Below, one piece after another: positions 16,657 to 24,346 of a stretch of 64,000 bases of DNA (position 1 is the first letter of the stretch; each line of letters begins with the position of its first letter). The DNA lies in contig NZ_CP083760.1 in assembly GCF_020149915.1 (NCBI RefSeq), forward strand, positions 2,356,001-2,420,000, read 5' to 3'. Position numbers and translations under genes: made by a program. Origin of the DNA: Candidatus Sulfidibacterium hydrothermale (GTDB taxonomy: Bacteria > Bacteroidota > Bacteroidia > Bacteroidales > F082). Under the pieces are notes generated by a model. It was not told the DNA's origin. It saw only the letters and a list, made by a program, of their open reading frames with translations, and made no database searches.

Positions 16657-17702
16657 TTTTTTACGGTCTTGGTTTTTGTTCTTAATTCAGCAATCAGTCT
16701 TGGAACAAATTTTAACGCATCTTCCACAATGCAATAGGTCGAAACGTCAAATATGGGAGCATTTTCATCAATGTTGATGGAAATAATGGTATCGGAAGTC
16801 TGCATCCCGACAAGATGCTGGATAGCCCCCGAAATACCACAGGCGATATACAGTTTGGGATGTACGGTTTGTCCGGTTTGTCCAACCTGCCGGGTTTGTG
16901 GCACGAACCCCAGTTCAACCGCCTTACGCGAGCCGGCCCAGGTACCGCCGAGCAAATCAGCCAGTTCGATGAGCATTTCAAAATTATCTTTATTACCCAT
17001 TCCTTTTCCACCGGCCACAATCACATCGTAAAAGCCCAGGTTCACCACATTATCGGAAGAAACTACTTTTTGCAGAATCTTTTTAACCACCTGTTCTTCC
17101 GTAATTTTCGTTTCTTCTCTAATGATTTTTCCCTGCTTGGGTTTGTCAAGCGGTTCGGCTTTAAAAACCCCCGGTCTGACAGTGGACATTTGCGGACGAT
17201 GGTCAGGACAAATAATGGTTGCCATCAGGCTTCCGCCAAAAGTAGGCCGGGTCATCAGCAGCAAGCCGGTTTCAGGGTCAATTTCCTGTTTGGTGGTGTC
17301 GGCTGTCAGCCCGGTTTTTAATTCTGTAGCCACCGTACCCGAAAGGTCACGTCCCTGGGTAGTCGCTCCGATAAGAAAAATTTCGGGCTTGTATTTTCGC
17401 ACCAGGTCAGAGAGAGCATCCCGGAAAGGTTCAGTCCGGTAACTTTCAAACACATCATTTTCAATGACATAAAATTTATCGGCACCATATTTAAAAACCT
17501 CATCAGCAAGGTGAGAAACCGATTTTCCGATAGAAACAGCGGCTACTTCGCAGCCAATTTTTCCGGCCAGCTCACGGGCTTTGGTCAAAAGCTCAAACGA
17601 TACCGGCTGTGCCACACCGTCGGTTTGTTCCACAAAAACCCACACATCCTTATACTGTGCTTTTTCCGTTTCCCGGCCGGATGTATCTTTTTTATTTTCC
17701 AT
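16653..17702 (-). CDS. fixB: electron-transfer flavoprotein alpha subunit FixB
   Basis: A 349-residue EtfA-type protein. The C-terminal FAD-binding domain is clear: VAGGKGMGNKDNF, then LGGTWAGSRKAVELGF, QTGQTVHPKLYIACGISGA and SINIDENAPIFD. The N-terminal extension ends with YKDVWVFVEQ, which opens the alpha/beta domain. With FixA it forms the flavin-bifurcating unit. It lies one base after fixA and overlaps fixC by four bases. Confidence 0.95.
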   Translation of the reverse strand: MENKKDTSGRETEKAQYKDVWVFVEQTDGVAQPVSFELLTKARELAGKIGCEVAAVSIGKSVSHLADEVFKYGADKFYVIENDVFESYRTEPFRDALSDLVRKYKPEIFLIGATTQGRDLSGTVATELKTGLTADTTKQEIDPETGLLLMTRPTFGGSLMATIICPDHRPQMSTVRPGVFKAEPLDKPKQGKIIREETKITEEQVVKKILQKVVSSDNVVNLGFYDVIVAGGKGMGNKDNFEMLIELADLLGGTWAGSRKAVELGFVPQTRQVGQTGQTVHPKLYIACGISGAIQHLVGMQTSDTIISINIDENAPIFDVSTYCIVEDALKFVPRLIAELRTKTKTVKK

Positions 17703-17703
17703 A

Positions 17704-18513
17704 TTACAAATCCTTTTTCAAAAACGGCATTAAAATTTCCGAAGTTTTATCAATGAGTTCCACTACAGAACCTGTCAGCGTTTCGCCCCGTTGTCTTTTT
17801 TCGGGAGTAAACGCTTTCTTCACCTTTGTGGGCGAATGTCGCAATCCGCATTGTTCTCTGTCGAGCGTTACGTTTTCGCTGGAGAGTCTTTCAATCTTTG
17901 TCTGTGCCGCCCGGATAAGCCACGGCAAAGGAGCATGTGAAAGTTCATTCAGACTTTCTTCCACCGTGAAAAATGCAGGCAACGGTACTTTTAACGTTTC
18001 CTGACCAAATTCAGTCAACCGGGTAGCCACGGCATATTTCTTTTCAAAATTCAACTCGTCCATTTTGATCAGATAAGTAACGAGCGGAATTTCAAAGCGG
18101 GTGGCAATTCCCGGACCAGTTTGTGCCGTATCGCCGTCGATGGCCTGTTTTCCGGCAAAGAAAAGGTCGACAGGACCTTCCAGTTCAATAATCTTCCGGG
18201 CACCTTCGTAAAGCGCATACGAAGTCGCCAACGTATCCGAACCGGCAAAAGCACGGTCGGACAACAGGTAAGCTTTATCGGCCCCCATCGACAAACACTC
18301 TTTCAGTGCTTCGGTCGCCTGAGGAGGCCCCATGGATATTACGGTTACTTTACCGCCAAATTTCTCCCTGATTCTTACGGCTTCTTCCACCGCATGAGCT
18401 TCAAAAGGGTTCAAAATAGCGGGAACCCCTTCCCTGATGAGTGTTCCCGTCTCATAATTTACCCGAACCTGCGAAGCATCGGGAACCTGTTTAACAAATA
18501 CTAAAGCATGCAT
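17704..18513 (-). CDS. fixA: electron-transfer flavoprotein beta subunit FixA
   Basis: A 269-residue EtfB-type protein and first gene of fixABCX. In bifurcating complexes this subunit oxidises NADH. NPFEAHAVEEAVRIRE, VISMGPPQA and MGADKAYLLSDRAFAGSDT are the typical nucleotide- and FAD-binding stretches, and the AGSDTLATS sequence matches bifurcating rather than simple mitochondrial-type ETFs. No nitrogenase gene is visible, so the ferredoxin made probably serves other reductive metabolism. A -7 box TAAATTTG lies about 50 bases upstream on the minus strand. Confidence 0.95.
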   Translation of the reverse strand: MHALVFVKQVPDASQVRVNYETGTLIREGVPAILNPFEAHAVEEAVRIREKFGGKVTVISMGPPQATEALKECLSMGADKAYLLSDRAFAGSDTLATSYALYEGARKIIELEGPVDLFFAGKQAIDGDTAQTGPGIATRFEIPLVTYLIKMDELNFEKKYAVATRLTEFGQETLKVPLPAFFTVEESLNELSHAPLPWLIRAAQTKIERLSSENVTLDREQCGLRHSPTKVKKAFTPEKRQRGETLTGSVVELIDKTSEILMPFLKKDL

Positions 18514-18564
18514 ATTCCTGTTTTAAAATCTGTGATAGCAAAGCTGTTTATAAATTAACAAGTG

Positions 18565-18572
18565 CAAATTTA
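18565..18572 (-). promoter_or_regulatory. -7 box TAAATTTG of the fix operon
   Basis: Exact TAnnTTTG on the minus strand, about 52 bases before fixA. No obvious -33 box at the usual spacing. Confidence 0.4.
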
Positions 18573-18578
18573 GAAAAG

Positions 18579-18719
18579 TTATTCCTGGAAATTCGATTTA
18601 TGCAAGGTTTTGCTGTATTTTAGGCTCAGTAAAAATAACAACGCCGGCATGCCCCAGTAAAATTTAAGATTCGGAAAAACGGGCAACCCAAAAAGGAATT
18701 CTGCCCCCGGTTGATCCAT
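18579..18719 (-). pseudogene. possible remnant or very small membrane ORF (46 codons)
   Basis: A 46-codon frame starts with MDQPGAEFLF and contains a strongly hydrophobic stretch (MPALLFLLSL) followed by a basic tail. It resembles the C-terminal end of a polytopic membrane protein more than a random frame, but an in-frame stop precedes it closely and no promoter is seen. It could be a decayed gene end or a real small protein. This stretch (18514-18870) has nothing else I can support apart from the fix promoter and the tRNA terminator. Confidence 0.22.
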
Positions 18720-18830
18720 TCTGGTGATTCAAATTTCTCTTTGTACTGAATATTTTTAGAGATTTATCCTACCGGATGTCAATGTGAAGACAAAAAAAGA
18801 TTCATTTTTCAACCGGATGCCTAAAAAGCA

Positions 18831-18862
18831 AAAAGCCCTGAAAAGCGTTGCTTTTCAGGGCT
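18831..18862 (-). terminator. intrinsic terminator of tRNA-Arg
   Basis: AGCCCTGAAAAGC and GCTTTTCAGGGCT form a perfect 13-bp stem with the loop GTT on either strand; on the minus strand it is followed by a U-rich run. It lies directly behind the tRNA. Confidence 0.8.
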
Positions 18863-18870
18863 TAATCTCG

Positions 18871-18944
18871 TGATCCCGGCAGGATTCGAACCTGCAACCT
18901 CCTGATCCGTAGTCAGGTGCACTATCCAATTATGCTACGGGACC
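18871..18944 (-). tRNA. tRNA-Arg (ACG)
   Basis: A 74-base cloverleaf with acceptor stem GGTCCCG, T-arm GCAGGTTCGAATCCTGC and anticodon stem CCTGA/TCAGG around the loop CTACGGA. The anticodon is ACG (read as ICG). CCA is not encoded. It is a single transcription unit with its own promoter and terminator. Confidence 0.97.
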
Positions 18945-18958
18945 TCCGTTTGAGGGTG

Positions 18959-18988
18959 CAAAAATACAATATTTTTGAAACAGCCAAA
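18959..18988 (-). promoter_or_regulatory. promoter of tRNA-Arg
   Basis: On the minus strand TTTG (18985-18988), an 18-base spacer and TATTTTTG (18959-18966), ending 15 bases before the tRNA. This is one of the best promoter matches in the window. Confidence 0.7.
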
Positions 18989-19196
18989 CACCAATACCGA
19001 TTTTTCTCTTTTTTTCTAAAAAATTTTTACCCGTCCTGCCTGTTATCCGTATTTTAAGCGTCCGTTTTTCACGGAGCAAACATATTAAATACAGCTATTT
19101 AACTACTGATAACTAATAAGTTACAAATAAACCCATTTTCTGTTTTTTCTTCACAAAACTTTTTTATTTCTTCTCCACACCAAACCTAATTTATAC

Positions 19197-19204
19197 TATC
19201 TTTG
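19197..19204 (+). promoter_or_regulatory. -7 box TATCTTTG of the thioredoxin pair
   Basis: Exact TAnnTTTG followed by CA, 32 bases before the ATG. The -33 region has no clear TTTG. Confidence 0.45.
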
Positions 19205-19236
19205 CACCGCATTTATTAAGACAGTTTATAAATAAT

Positions 19237-19743
19237 ATGAAAAAGATTATTCCCCTACTGGTACTCATTATCGGAATTGTATTTTCCGGGTGCACCAGCA
19301 TTAAAGGAAATCAGGAAAAAGACAGTGCGACAATTGTAAAAGACAGCAGTAACAATGTTCAGGTTGTTCCTGAACATTTAACCTATGCTACTTTTATTAA
19401 AAAAATCTGGAATTTTGAGAAACATCCCCAGCAATGGGTTTACGAAGGCGACGGTCCTTGTGTCATTGACTTTTACGCCGACTGGTGTGGTCCTTGTCGC
19501 CGGGTAGCTCCCATCATGCAGGAAATGGCCAATAAATACAAAGGGAAAGTCACTATTTACAAAGTAAATGTGGACAAAGAAAACAAACTGGCTTCCATAT
19601 TGGGAATCCAGAATATTCCAGCCGTTCTGTTTATTCCGAAAACAGGAAAACCAATGATGCAAGTCGGGTCGCTTCCGCGCGATACCTATGTGCAAATCAT
19701 CAACGAACAACTGCTTCATATTAAACCGAAAGCAAAAAAATAA
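19237..19743 (+). CDS. thioredoxin-fold lipoprotein
   Basis: A 168-residue thioredoxin with a lipoprotein signal peptide: lysines at 2-3, a hydrophobic stretch and the lipobox FSGC with Cys19 as the lipidated residue. The active site is the canonical CGPC at 84-87 within FYADWCGPC, and the cis-proline region NIPAVLF follows. It should act as a disulfide reductase or isomerase on the periplasmic face of a membrane. About half the residues of its domain match the cytosolic thioredoxin encoded 28 bases downstream, so the two look like a tandem duplication in which this copy gained an export signal. Confidence 0.92.
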   Translation: MKKIIPLLVLIIGIVFSGCTSIKGNQEKDSATIVKDSSNNVQVVPEHLTYATFIKKIWNFEKHPQQWVYEGDGPCVIDFYADWCGPCRRVAPIMQEMANKYKGKVTIYKVNVDKENKLASILGIQNIPAVLFIPKTGKPMMQVGSLPRDTYVQIINEQLLHIKPKAKK

Positions 19744-19771
19744 CACCTTTAAATAACAGATATCATTAAAA

Positions 19772-20146
19772 ATGGAACATTTAACAAAACAAACCTTCTT
19801 AGAAAAAGTATTTAATTACGAAAAAAATCAAGAATGGAAATTCGAAGGCAAACTGCCTTGTATTATTGACTTTTATGCCGATTGGTGCCAACCTTGTAAA
19901 ATTGTGGCTCCTATTTTGGAAGAACTCGCCGAAGAGTTTAAAGGCAAAATTGATATTTACAAGGTAAATACCGAGCAGGAAGTAGAATTGGCTTCTGCCT
20001 TTGGTATCCGCAGCATTCCTTCGATGCTTTTTTGCCCGGCAGACGGACAACCTCAGATGGCTGTAGGCGCTCTTCCCAAAGAAACCCTGATTCAGGCCAT
20101 CAACGATGTCCTGCTGAAAGATCAAAAAACAGAAAAAGAAAAGTAA
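19772..20146 (+). CDS. thioredoxin with CQPC active site
   Basis: A 124-residue cytosolic thioredoxin. The active site is CQPC at 39-42 (FYADWCQPC) in place of the standard CGPC, and extra cysteines occur at position 30 and in the LFC stretch after the cis-proline motif. A middle residue other than glycine usually shifts redox potential, so it may not be a general reductase. It is in an operon with the lipoprotein thioredoxin and ends at a strong terminator. Confidence 0.92.
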   Translation: MEHLTKQTFLEKVFNYEKNQEWKFEGKLPCIIDFYADWCQPCKIVAPILEELAEEFKGKIDIYKVNTEQEVELASAFGIRSIPSMLFCPADGQPQMAVGALPKETLIQAINDVLLKDQKTEKEK

Positions 20147-20165
20147 TTTCAACGGGAAAACGTAT

Positions 20166-20202
20166 AAGGCTGCATCTCCTTTTCAGGTATGCAGCCTTTT
20201 TT
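20166..20202 (+). terminator. intrinsic terminator after the thioredoxin pair
   Basis: AAGGCTGCAT and ATGCAGCCTT form a perfect 10-bp stem with a 13-base loop, followed by a T run. Confidence 0.85.
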
Positions 20203-20210
20203 GTTACCCT

Positions 20211-20218
20211 TATATTTG
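20211..20218 (+). promoter_or_regulatory. -7 box TATATTTG before the WbqC gene
   Basis: Exact TAnnTTTG match, only 8 bases before the ATG, giving a leaderless or nearly leaderless mRNA. It directly follows the preceding terminator. Confidence 0.4.
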
Positions 20219-20226
20219 CATAAGTT

Positions 20227-20859
20227 ATGGTTCATCAGCAAAATCCCATACTTTTATCGACCGCATGGTTTCCACCTGCCGGATGGTTTTCACTTTTGCC
20301 GGAACATCCAGTTCTGATAGAAGCTTTTGAAACCTATCCGAAACAGACTTACCGAAACCGGTGTCATATTTTTTCGGAACGGGGCGTACTTCCGTTATCC
20401 GTTCCGGTAAAACAACCCAAAGGCCATCATACACCGATTACCGAGGTCACTGTTTTCAACGATGAAAAATGGTTTTTGAAACATTGGCGGGCCATTCATT
20501 CTGCCTACCAGGGTTCTCCTTATTTTTTGTATTACGCCGATGAGATCAAACCTTTCTTTTCTGGAGAATTTGATAATCTTTTTCAGATGAACCGAATGAT
20601 TATCGAAAAACTTTGCGAACTCATCGAAATTCCTTTTGTTTGGCAAACCACTTCCTACTTTGAGAAACAAGTAACCGACGCATCCGATTTCCGGGATGCA
20701 TTTTCGCCCAAGAAAAAACAGGAAGGAATTTTTCCGGAATATGTTCAGGTTTTTTCTGACCGCCATCCTTTCCAGGCTAACCTCAGCATTTTGGATGTTC
20801 TTTTTAATCTGGGCCCCGAAACCAAAGATTATCTTTCGCGTATCCGGCTTTTCTTTTAA
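20227..20859 (+). CDS. WbqC family protein
   Basis: A 210-residue protein matching the WbqC-like family by STAWFPPAGWFSLLP near the N-terminus, YRNRCHIF near 40, LSVPVKQPKGHHTPI and the HWRAIHSAYQGSPYFLYY block near 90-110. The family occurs in O-antigen loci and elsewhere in Bacteroidota; its enzymatic role is not settled. There is no signal peptide. Its stop overlaps that of the convergent phosphodiesterase gene by four bases. Confidence 0.85.
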   Translation: MVHQQNPILLSTAWFPPAGWFSLLPEHPVLIEAFETYPKQTYRNRCHIFSERGVLPLSVPVKQPKGHHTPITEVTVFNDEKWFLKHWRAIHSAYQGSPYFLYYADEIKPFFSGEFDNLFQMNRMIIEKLCELIEIPFVWQTTSYFEKQVTDASDFRDAFSPKKKQEGIFPEYVQVFSDRHPFQANLSILDVLFNLGPETKDYLSRIRLFF

Positions 20860-22934
20860 TCCGGATAAGCAATCCGGACATGATGAATATTCAACAGCTT
20901 TTTCTTCAGTACCTTTTTGGCCTGCGTAATCTCTTTTAGGGTAATCGGCGCATTGTTAAACTGCTGAGATTCCATCATGGAATTGACAATCAGTTCAACC
21001 AAATCATTAATTTTTTGCTCGGTAGGACTTACCAAGCTCCGGGATGCCGCTTCTACCGAATCGGCCATCATCACCACGGCTGTTTCCCGTGAGAACGGTA
21101 CCGGACCATGATATCTGAATTCGGTTTCATTGACTTCCATCCCCGGATTTTGTCTTCTCTCAAGACGATAAAAATACTCTACCCGCCGTGTTCCGTGGTG
21201 CGTCCGGATAAAATCAATAATCTGTTCCGGCAACCGGGCTTTCCGCGCCATTTCAATGCCGGTTAAAACATGGCCGACAATGATCCGGGCACTCTCTTCA
21301 TAGCTCAGTTCATCGTGTGGATTATAGCCTTCCGGCTGATTCTCCACAAAGAACAGCGGATGTTTCATCTTTCCAATATCGTGATATAGCGAACCGGTAC
21401 GGGCCAGCAAAGCATCTCCGCCAATCACATAAAGCACTTCGGAAGCCAGATTAGCCACTTGCATGGAGTGCTGAAAAGTTCCCGGGGCTTTTTCTGCCAG
21501 CTCACGCAACAGCGGATTGTTGGTATTGGAAAGTTCCAGCATGGTCAGTTGTGTTACCAAACCAAAAAGTTTTTCGTACACAAAGATCAGCGGAAAAGCC
21601 AGCAAAGTTAGCAGCGAACTACCGGCCAGCATCAAAACAAAGCGGGAAGAAATACTGGACAAAGAAGCTTCCTGAACGAGCAACATGCTAATATACACCA
21701 ACATGTAGGTTACAAAAACCAAAATAGAATTCCTGACCAGATACCACCGCTTCGACAGTTGTCCGACAGAAAATACCGCTACGAATCCGGCTGTAAACTG
21801 GGTATAGAAAAACTCAAAGCTGTTAGGCGCATAAAAGCCCAAAAGCATCAGTGTAATCAGATAAACCACCAGAGCACCGCGCCGGTCAAGAAAAGCCGCC
21901 CCGATAATGGGCAAAATAGCATACGGGATGATGTAGCTCCAGTTGGGAAAATGAGAAAAGATATAAAACGCCACCATGAGTAATGCCACCTGCGTTCCCA
22001 CCAACAGGTGCAATTTCCGGAGATCGTTATAAATAGAGGGCATGAACGAATACAAGAACATCATCTCCACAAAGAACAACAGCGAAATCAGGATAAGTCG
22101 CCCGGCGTAGACATATTTCCACGACTTTGAATTCCCTACTTCCTGCTCATATTCTCTTTTCAGAGAAATCAGCTGCTGGTATTTTTCCGGCGTCACCAAT
22201 TCTCCCTGCGAAATGATCAGCTCGCCTTTCTGAACCAGCCCGAGTGTAGGCGATATCTTTGACAGCAGCTCTTTTCGCACCAATTCATTCTTCTTCTTAT
22301 CGTATATTACATTTTGTACCAACGAGTTATTTATCAGCTTAAACAGCATTAAGCTATCCGGACTTTTCAGCTGCCGCAAATAGTTGATGGCATAATCATC
22401 GGCTTCTTTTACTGTATAAAGCTGCGAGAGATTATAATCTTTTACCTTGTTGTTTTTTATCAGCCGAATCTGGAAGGTTTTGTCTTTTCCTTCCAGTACC
22501 GGATCAAGGCGGATAATTCCGCGCTCTACCTGATCGTACACCGCAAGCAAAGCATCCAGATAAGTAATCGAATCCTGCCGACTGATCTCCGGATTCATGT
22601 GGCGACTGATAAAATGCCAGTTTTCTCCAAAACTCTTGATCAGCAAAGCACGTCCGGCTTTGGTGGCCTTCTCGTCATATTGAAAATAGGGTTTCAGATT
22701 TTTTAAAGCCTGTTGGCGCTCCTGTGCCAACTGTTTTTCGGTTTTTAAAATAGAAAAATTAAACGGAGCATATAAATCTTTATGTTTCCAGGGCTTGCCT
22801 ATACTAAACTCATACTTAAAAATTCTTTCGCGCGGACTCACAGAAACCACGATAATCACTGCCACGACAAAAGTCAGAATTTTTAGCAGGTCGTACGAAT
22901 ATTGTTGTAATTTTGGAAAAAATGACTTCATCAC
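20856..22934 (-). CDS. membrane HD-domain phosphodiesterase (7TM-HDED/PgpH type)
   Basis: A 692-residue protein with an N-terminal membrane anchor, an extracytoplasmic 7TMR-HDED domain, seven membrane helices, and a cytoplasmic HD domain. The metal-binding HD motif occurs as YHDIGK near residue 515, followed by HDELSYEESARIIVGHV and IDFIRTHHGT. This is the architecture of PgpH, which degrades the second messenger c-di-AMP. It would link envelope or osmotic state to nucleotide levels. No diadenylate cyclase gene is in this window. A -7 box lies 17 bases upstream, divergent from the NlpC/P60 gene. Confidence 0.92.
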   Translation of the reverse strand: MMKSFFPKLQQYSYDLLKILTFVVAVIIVVSVSPRERIFKYEFSIGKPWKHKDLYAPFNFSILKTEKQLAQERQQALKNLKPYFQYDEKATKAGRALLIKSFGENWHFISRHMNPEISRQDSITYLDALLAVYDQVERGIIRLDPVLEGKDKTFQIRLIKNNKVKDYNLSQLYTVKEADDYAINYLRQLKSPDSLMLFKLINNSLVQNVIYDKKKNELVRKELLSKISPTLGLVQKGELIISQGELVTPEKYQQLISLKREYEQEVGNSKSWKYVYAGRLILISLLFFVEMMFLYSFMPSIYNDLRKLHLLVGTQVALLMVAFYIFSHFPNWSYIIPYAILPIIGAAFLDRRGALVVYLITLMLLGFYAPNSFEFFYTQFTAGFVAVFSVGQLSKRWYLVRNSILVFVTYMLVYISMLLVQEASLSSISSRFVLMLAGSSLLTLLAFPLIFVYEKLFGLVTQLTMLELSNTNNPLLRELAEKAPGTFQHSMQVANLASEVLYVIGGDALLARTGSLYHDIGKMKHPLFFVENQPEGYNPHDELSYEESARIIVGHVLTGIEMARKARLPEQIIDFIRTHHGTRRVEYFYRLERRQNPGMEVNETEFRYHGPVPFSRETAVVMMADSVEAASRSLVSPTEQKINDLVELIVNSMMESQQFNNAPITLKEITQAKKVLKKKLLNIHHVRIAYPD

Positions 22935-22950
22935 CGTTTTTTAACGGATA

Positions 22951-22958
22951 CAAAAATA
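22951..22958 (-). promoter_or_regulatory. -7 box TATTTTTG of the phosphodiesterase gene
   Basis: Exact minus-strand match 17 bases before the start codon; no clear -33 box. Confidence 0.4.
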
Positions 22959-22994
22959 AGAAATCCCTGATTTCTATCATTTATTCGAGAAATT

Positions 22995-23777
22995 ATGGAC
23001 AAAGGAATCTGCACACTTTCCACCATTCCGGTGAGAGAAAAGCCATCGGACAGGAGCCAGATGATAAATCAATTACTTTTTGGTGATCTGGTACAGATTA
23101 AAGACCGTTATCTTTCGTGGCTGTTTATCGAAACTTTACACGATGATTATGCCGGATGGGTTGATGAGAAACAACTCTCGTTTTATCCGGAATCTTATTT
23201 TGAACAACTCATCAACGAGCAGCCAGTTTATTTGGCGGAAAAATTTGTAGAAGCACGAAACAAAAAAGACGGAAAATTGCTTTACCTGACCGCAGGAAGC
23301 CGGTTACCGTTGTTTAACGGCAACAGTTTCCGTTTGCATAATGCGGAATATACCTTTCAAAAAGAAGTATCCGTACTTACGGGACAACAATCCACCGAAA
23401 AGCTTTTGGAAACTGCCCGGCAATATCTGGGAGCCCCTTATCTTTGGGGTGGACGTTCTTTTTTCGGGAATGATTGTTCCGGATTTACACAGATTATTTT
23501 CAGAATGTGCGGTTACGATCTTTTGCGTGACGCTTCGCAACAAGCCGAACGGGGTACACTTATCGGTTTTGTGGAAGAAGCCCGTCCGGCCGATTTAGCT
23601 TTCTTTGAAAATGAAGAAGGACGGATTGTTCATGTAGGCATCCTGCTCAATAACCATGAAATTATCCACTCATCAGGTCAGGTACGTATTGATGCTATTG
23701 ATCATGAAGGAATCTATAACCAAACATTGAAAAAATACACCCATAAATTGCGTTTTATCAAACGGATTTTATCCTAA
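22995..23777 (+). CDS. NlpC/P60 family hydrolase with SH3-like domain
   Basis: A 260-residue cysteine peptidase probably cleaving peptide stems of peptidoglycan. Residues 1-130 form bacterial SH3-like modules (VREKPSDRSQMINQLLFGD). The catalytic domain begins with AREYLGAPYLWGGR-like sequence near 141-154, with the catalytic cysteine Cys161 in NDCSGF, His213 in IVHVGI and a third polar residue near His225. No signal peptide is evident, so it either acts in the cytoplasm on recycled muropeptides, like dipeptidyl-peptidase VI, or uses an unrecognised export route. The first explanation fits the SH3-NlpC architecture. Confidence 0.9.
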   Translation: MDKGICTLSTIPVREKPSDRSQMINQLLFGDLVQIKDRYLSWLFIETLHDDYAGWVDEKQLSFYPESYFEQLINEQPVYLAEKFVEARNKKDGKLLYLTAGSRLPLFNGNSFRLHNAEYTFQKEVSVLTGQQSTEKLLETARQYLGAPYLWGGRSFFGNDCSGFTQIIFRMCGYDLLRDASQQAERGTLIGFVEEARPADLAFFENEEGRIVHVGILLNNHEIIHSSGQVRIDAIDHEGIYNQTLKKYTHKLRFIKRILS

Positions 23778-23782
23778 AAACA

Positions 23783-23811
23783 AAAAAGCCCGGATTTACC
23801 GGGCTTTTTTA
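23783..23811. terminator. bidirectional intrinsic terminator
   Basis: AAAAAAGCCCGG and CCGGGCTTTTTT with the loop ATTTA sit between two convergent genes and can stop transcription from both sides. Confidence 0.88.
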
Positions 23812-23828
23812 TTCTCTGTTTTCTGTTT

Positions 23829-24248
23829 TTATTCGTCAAGAATAACTATCTCGTGGTGAATTTCCGCAGCACGACGCAACATTTCAGTTACTCCGCAATA
23901 ACGGTCTTGCGAAAGGTTCACTGCTTTTTCCAGTTTATCCATAGGAAGGTCTTTTCCTTTGAAAATGTATTTAATCCGGATGGTATGATAATATTTCGGG
24001 TGGACATCGGTAAGTTCTCCTTCCACTTCCACATCAAAAAAATCGGGTTTTACCCGCATTTTGCCAAGAATAGAAATCACATCCATAGCGGTACATCCGG
24101 CCAGTGAAACCAGCGACAAAGGTTTGGGTTGAGGTCCCCGGTTTTTACCGCCTACAGCTTCCACCGCATCCAGGGTAAAATGAAATCCGCCTACCTTGGC
24201 TTCGAAAGCCATACCATCAATCCATGTTGTGTGCACTTTTTCTGCCAT
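23829..24248 (-). CDS. OsmC family protein
   Basis: A 139-residue OsmC/Ohr-like protein. The first redox cysteine is in GCTAMDVISILGKMR in the middle, and the second is in CGVTEML near the C-terminus. Such proteins reduce organic peroxides or act on related substrates as cytosolic homodimers. The sequence resembles the YhfA-like subgroup more than Ohr. It is a single gene with a -7 box 26 bases upstream. Confidence 0.88.
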   Translation of the reverse strand: MAEKVHTTWIDGMAFEAKVGGFHFTLDAVEAVGGKNRGPQPKPLSLVSLAGCTAMDVISILGKMRVKPDFFDVEVEGELTDVHPKYYHTIRIKYIFKGKDLPMDKLEKAVNLSQDRYCGVTEMLRRAAEIHHEIVILDE

Positions 24249-24273
24249 AATCTTTTTCTTTTTTAAATTTGAA

Positions 24274-24281
24274 CAAAAATA
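24274..24281 (-). promoter_or_regulatory. -7 box TATTTTTG of the osmC gene
   Basis: Exact minus-strand TAnnTTTG, 25 bases before the start codon. The nearest TTTG is too close to be a -33 box. Confidence 0.4.
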
Positions 24282-24346
24282 AGTGTTTTTTCCAAATGAG
24301 CGGTCCCGTATTTCACGGGGACTTCATTTCCTAAAAACTTCCCATT

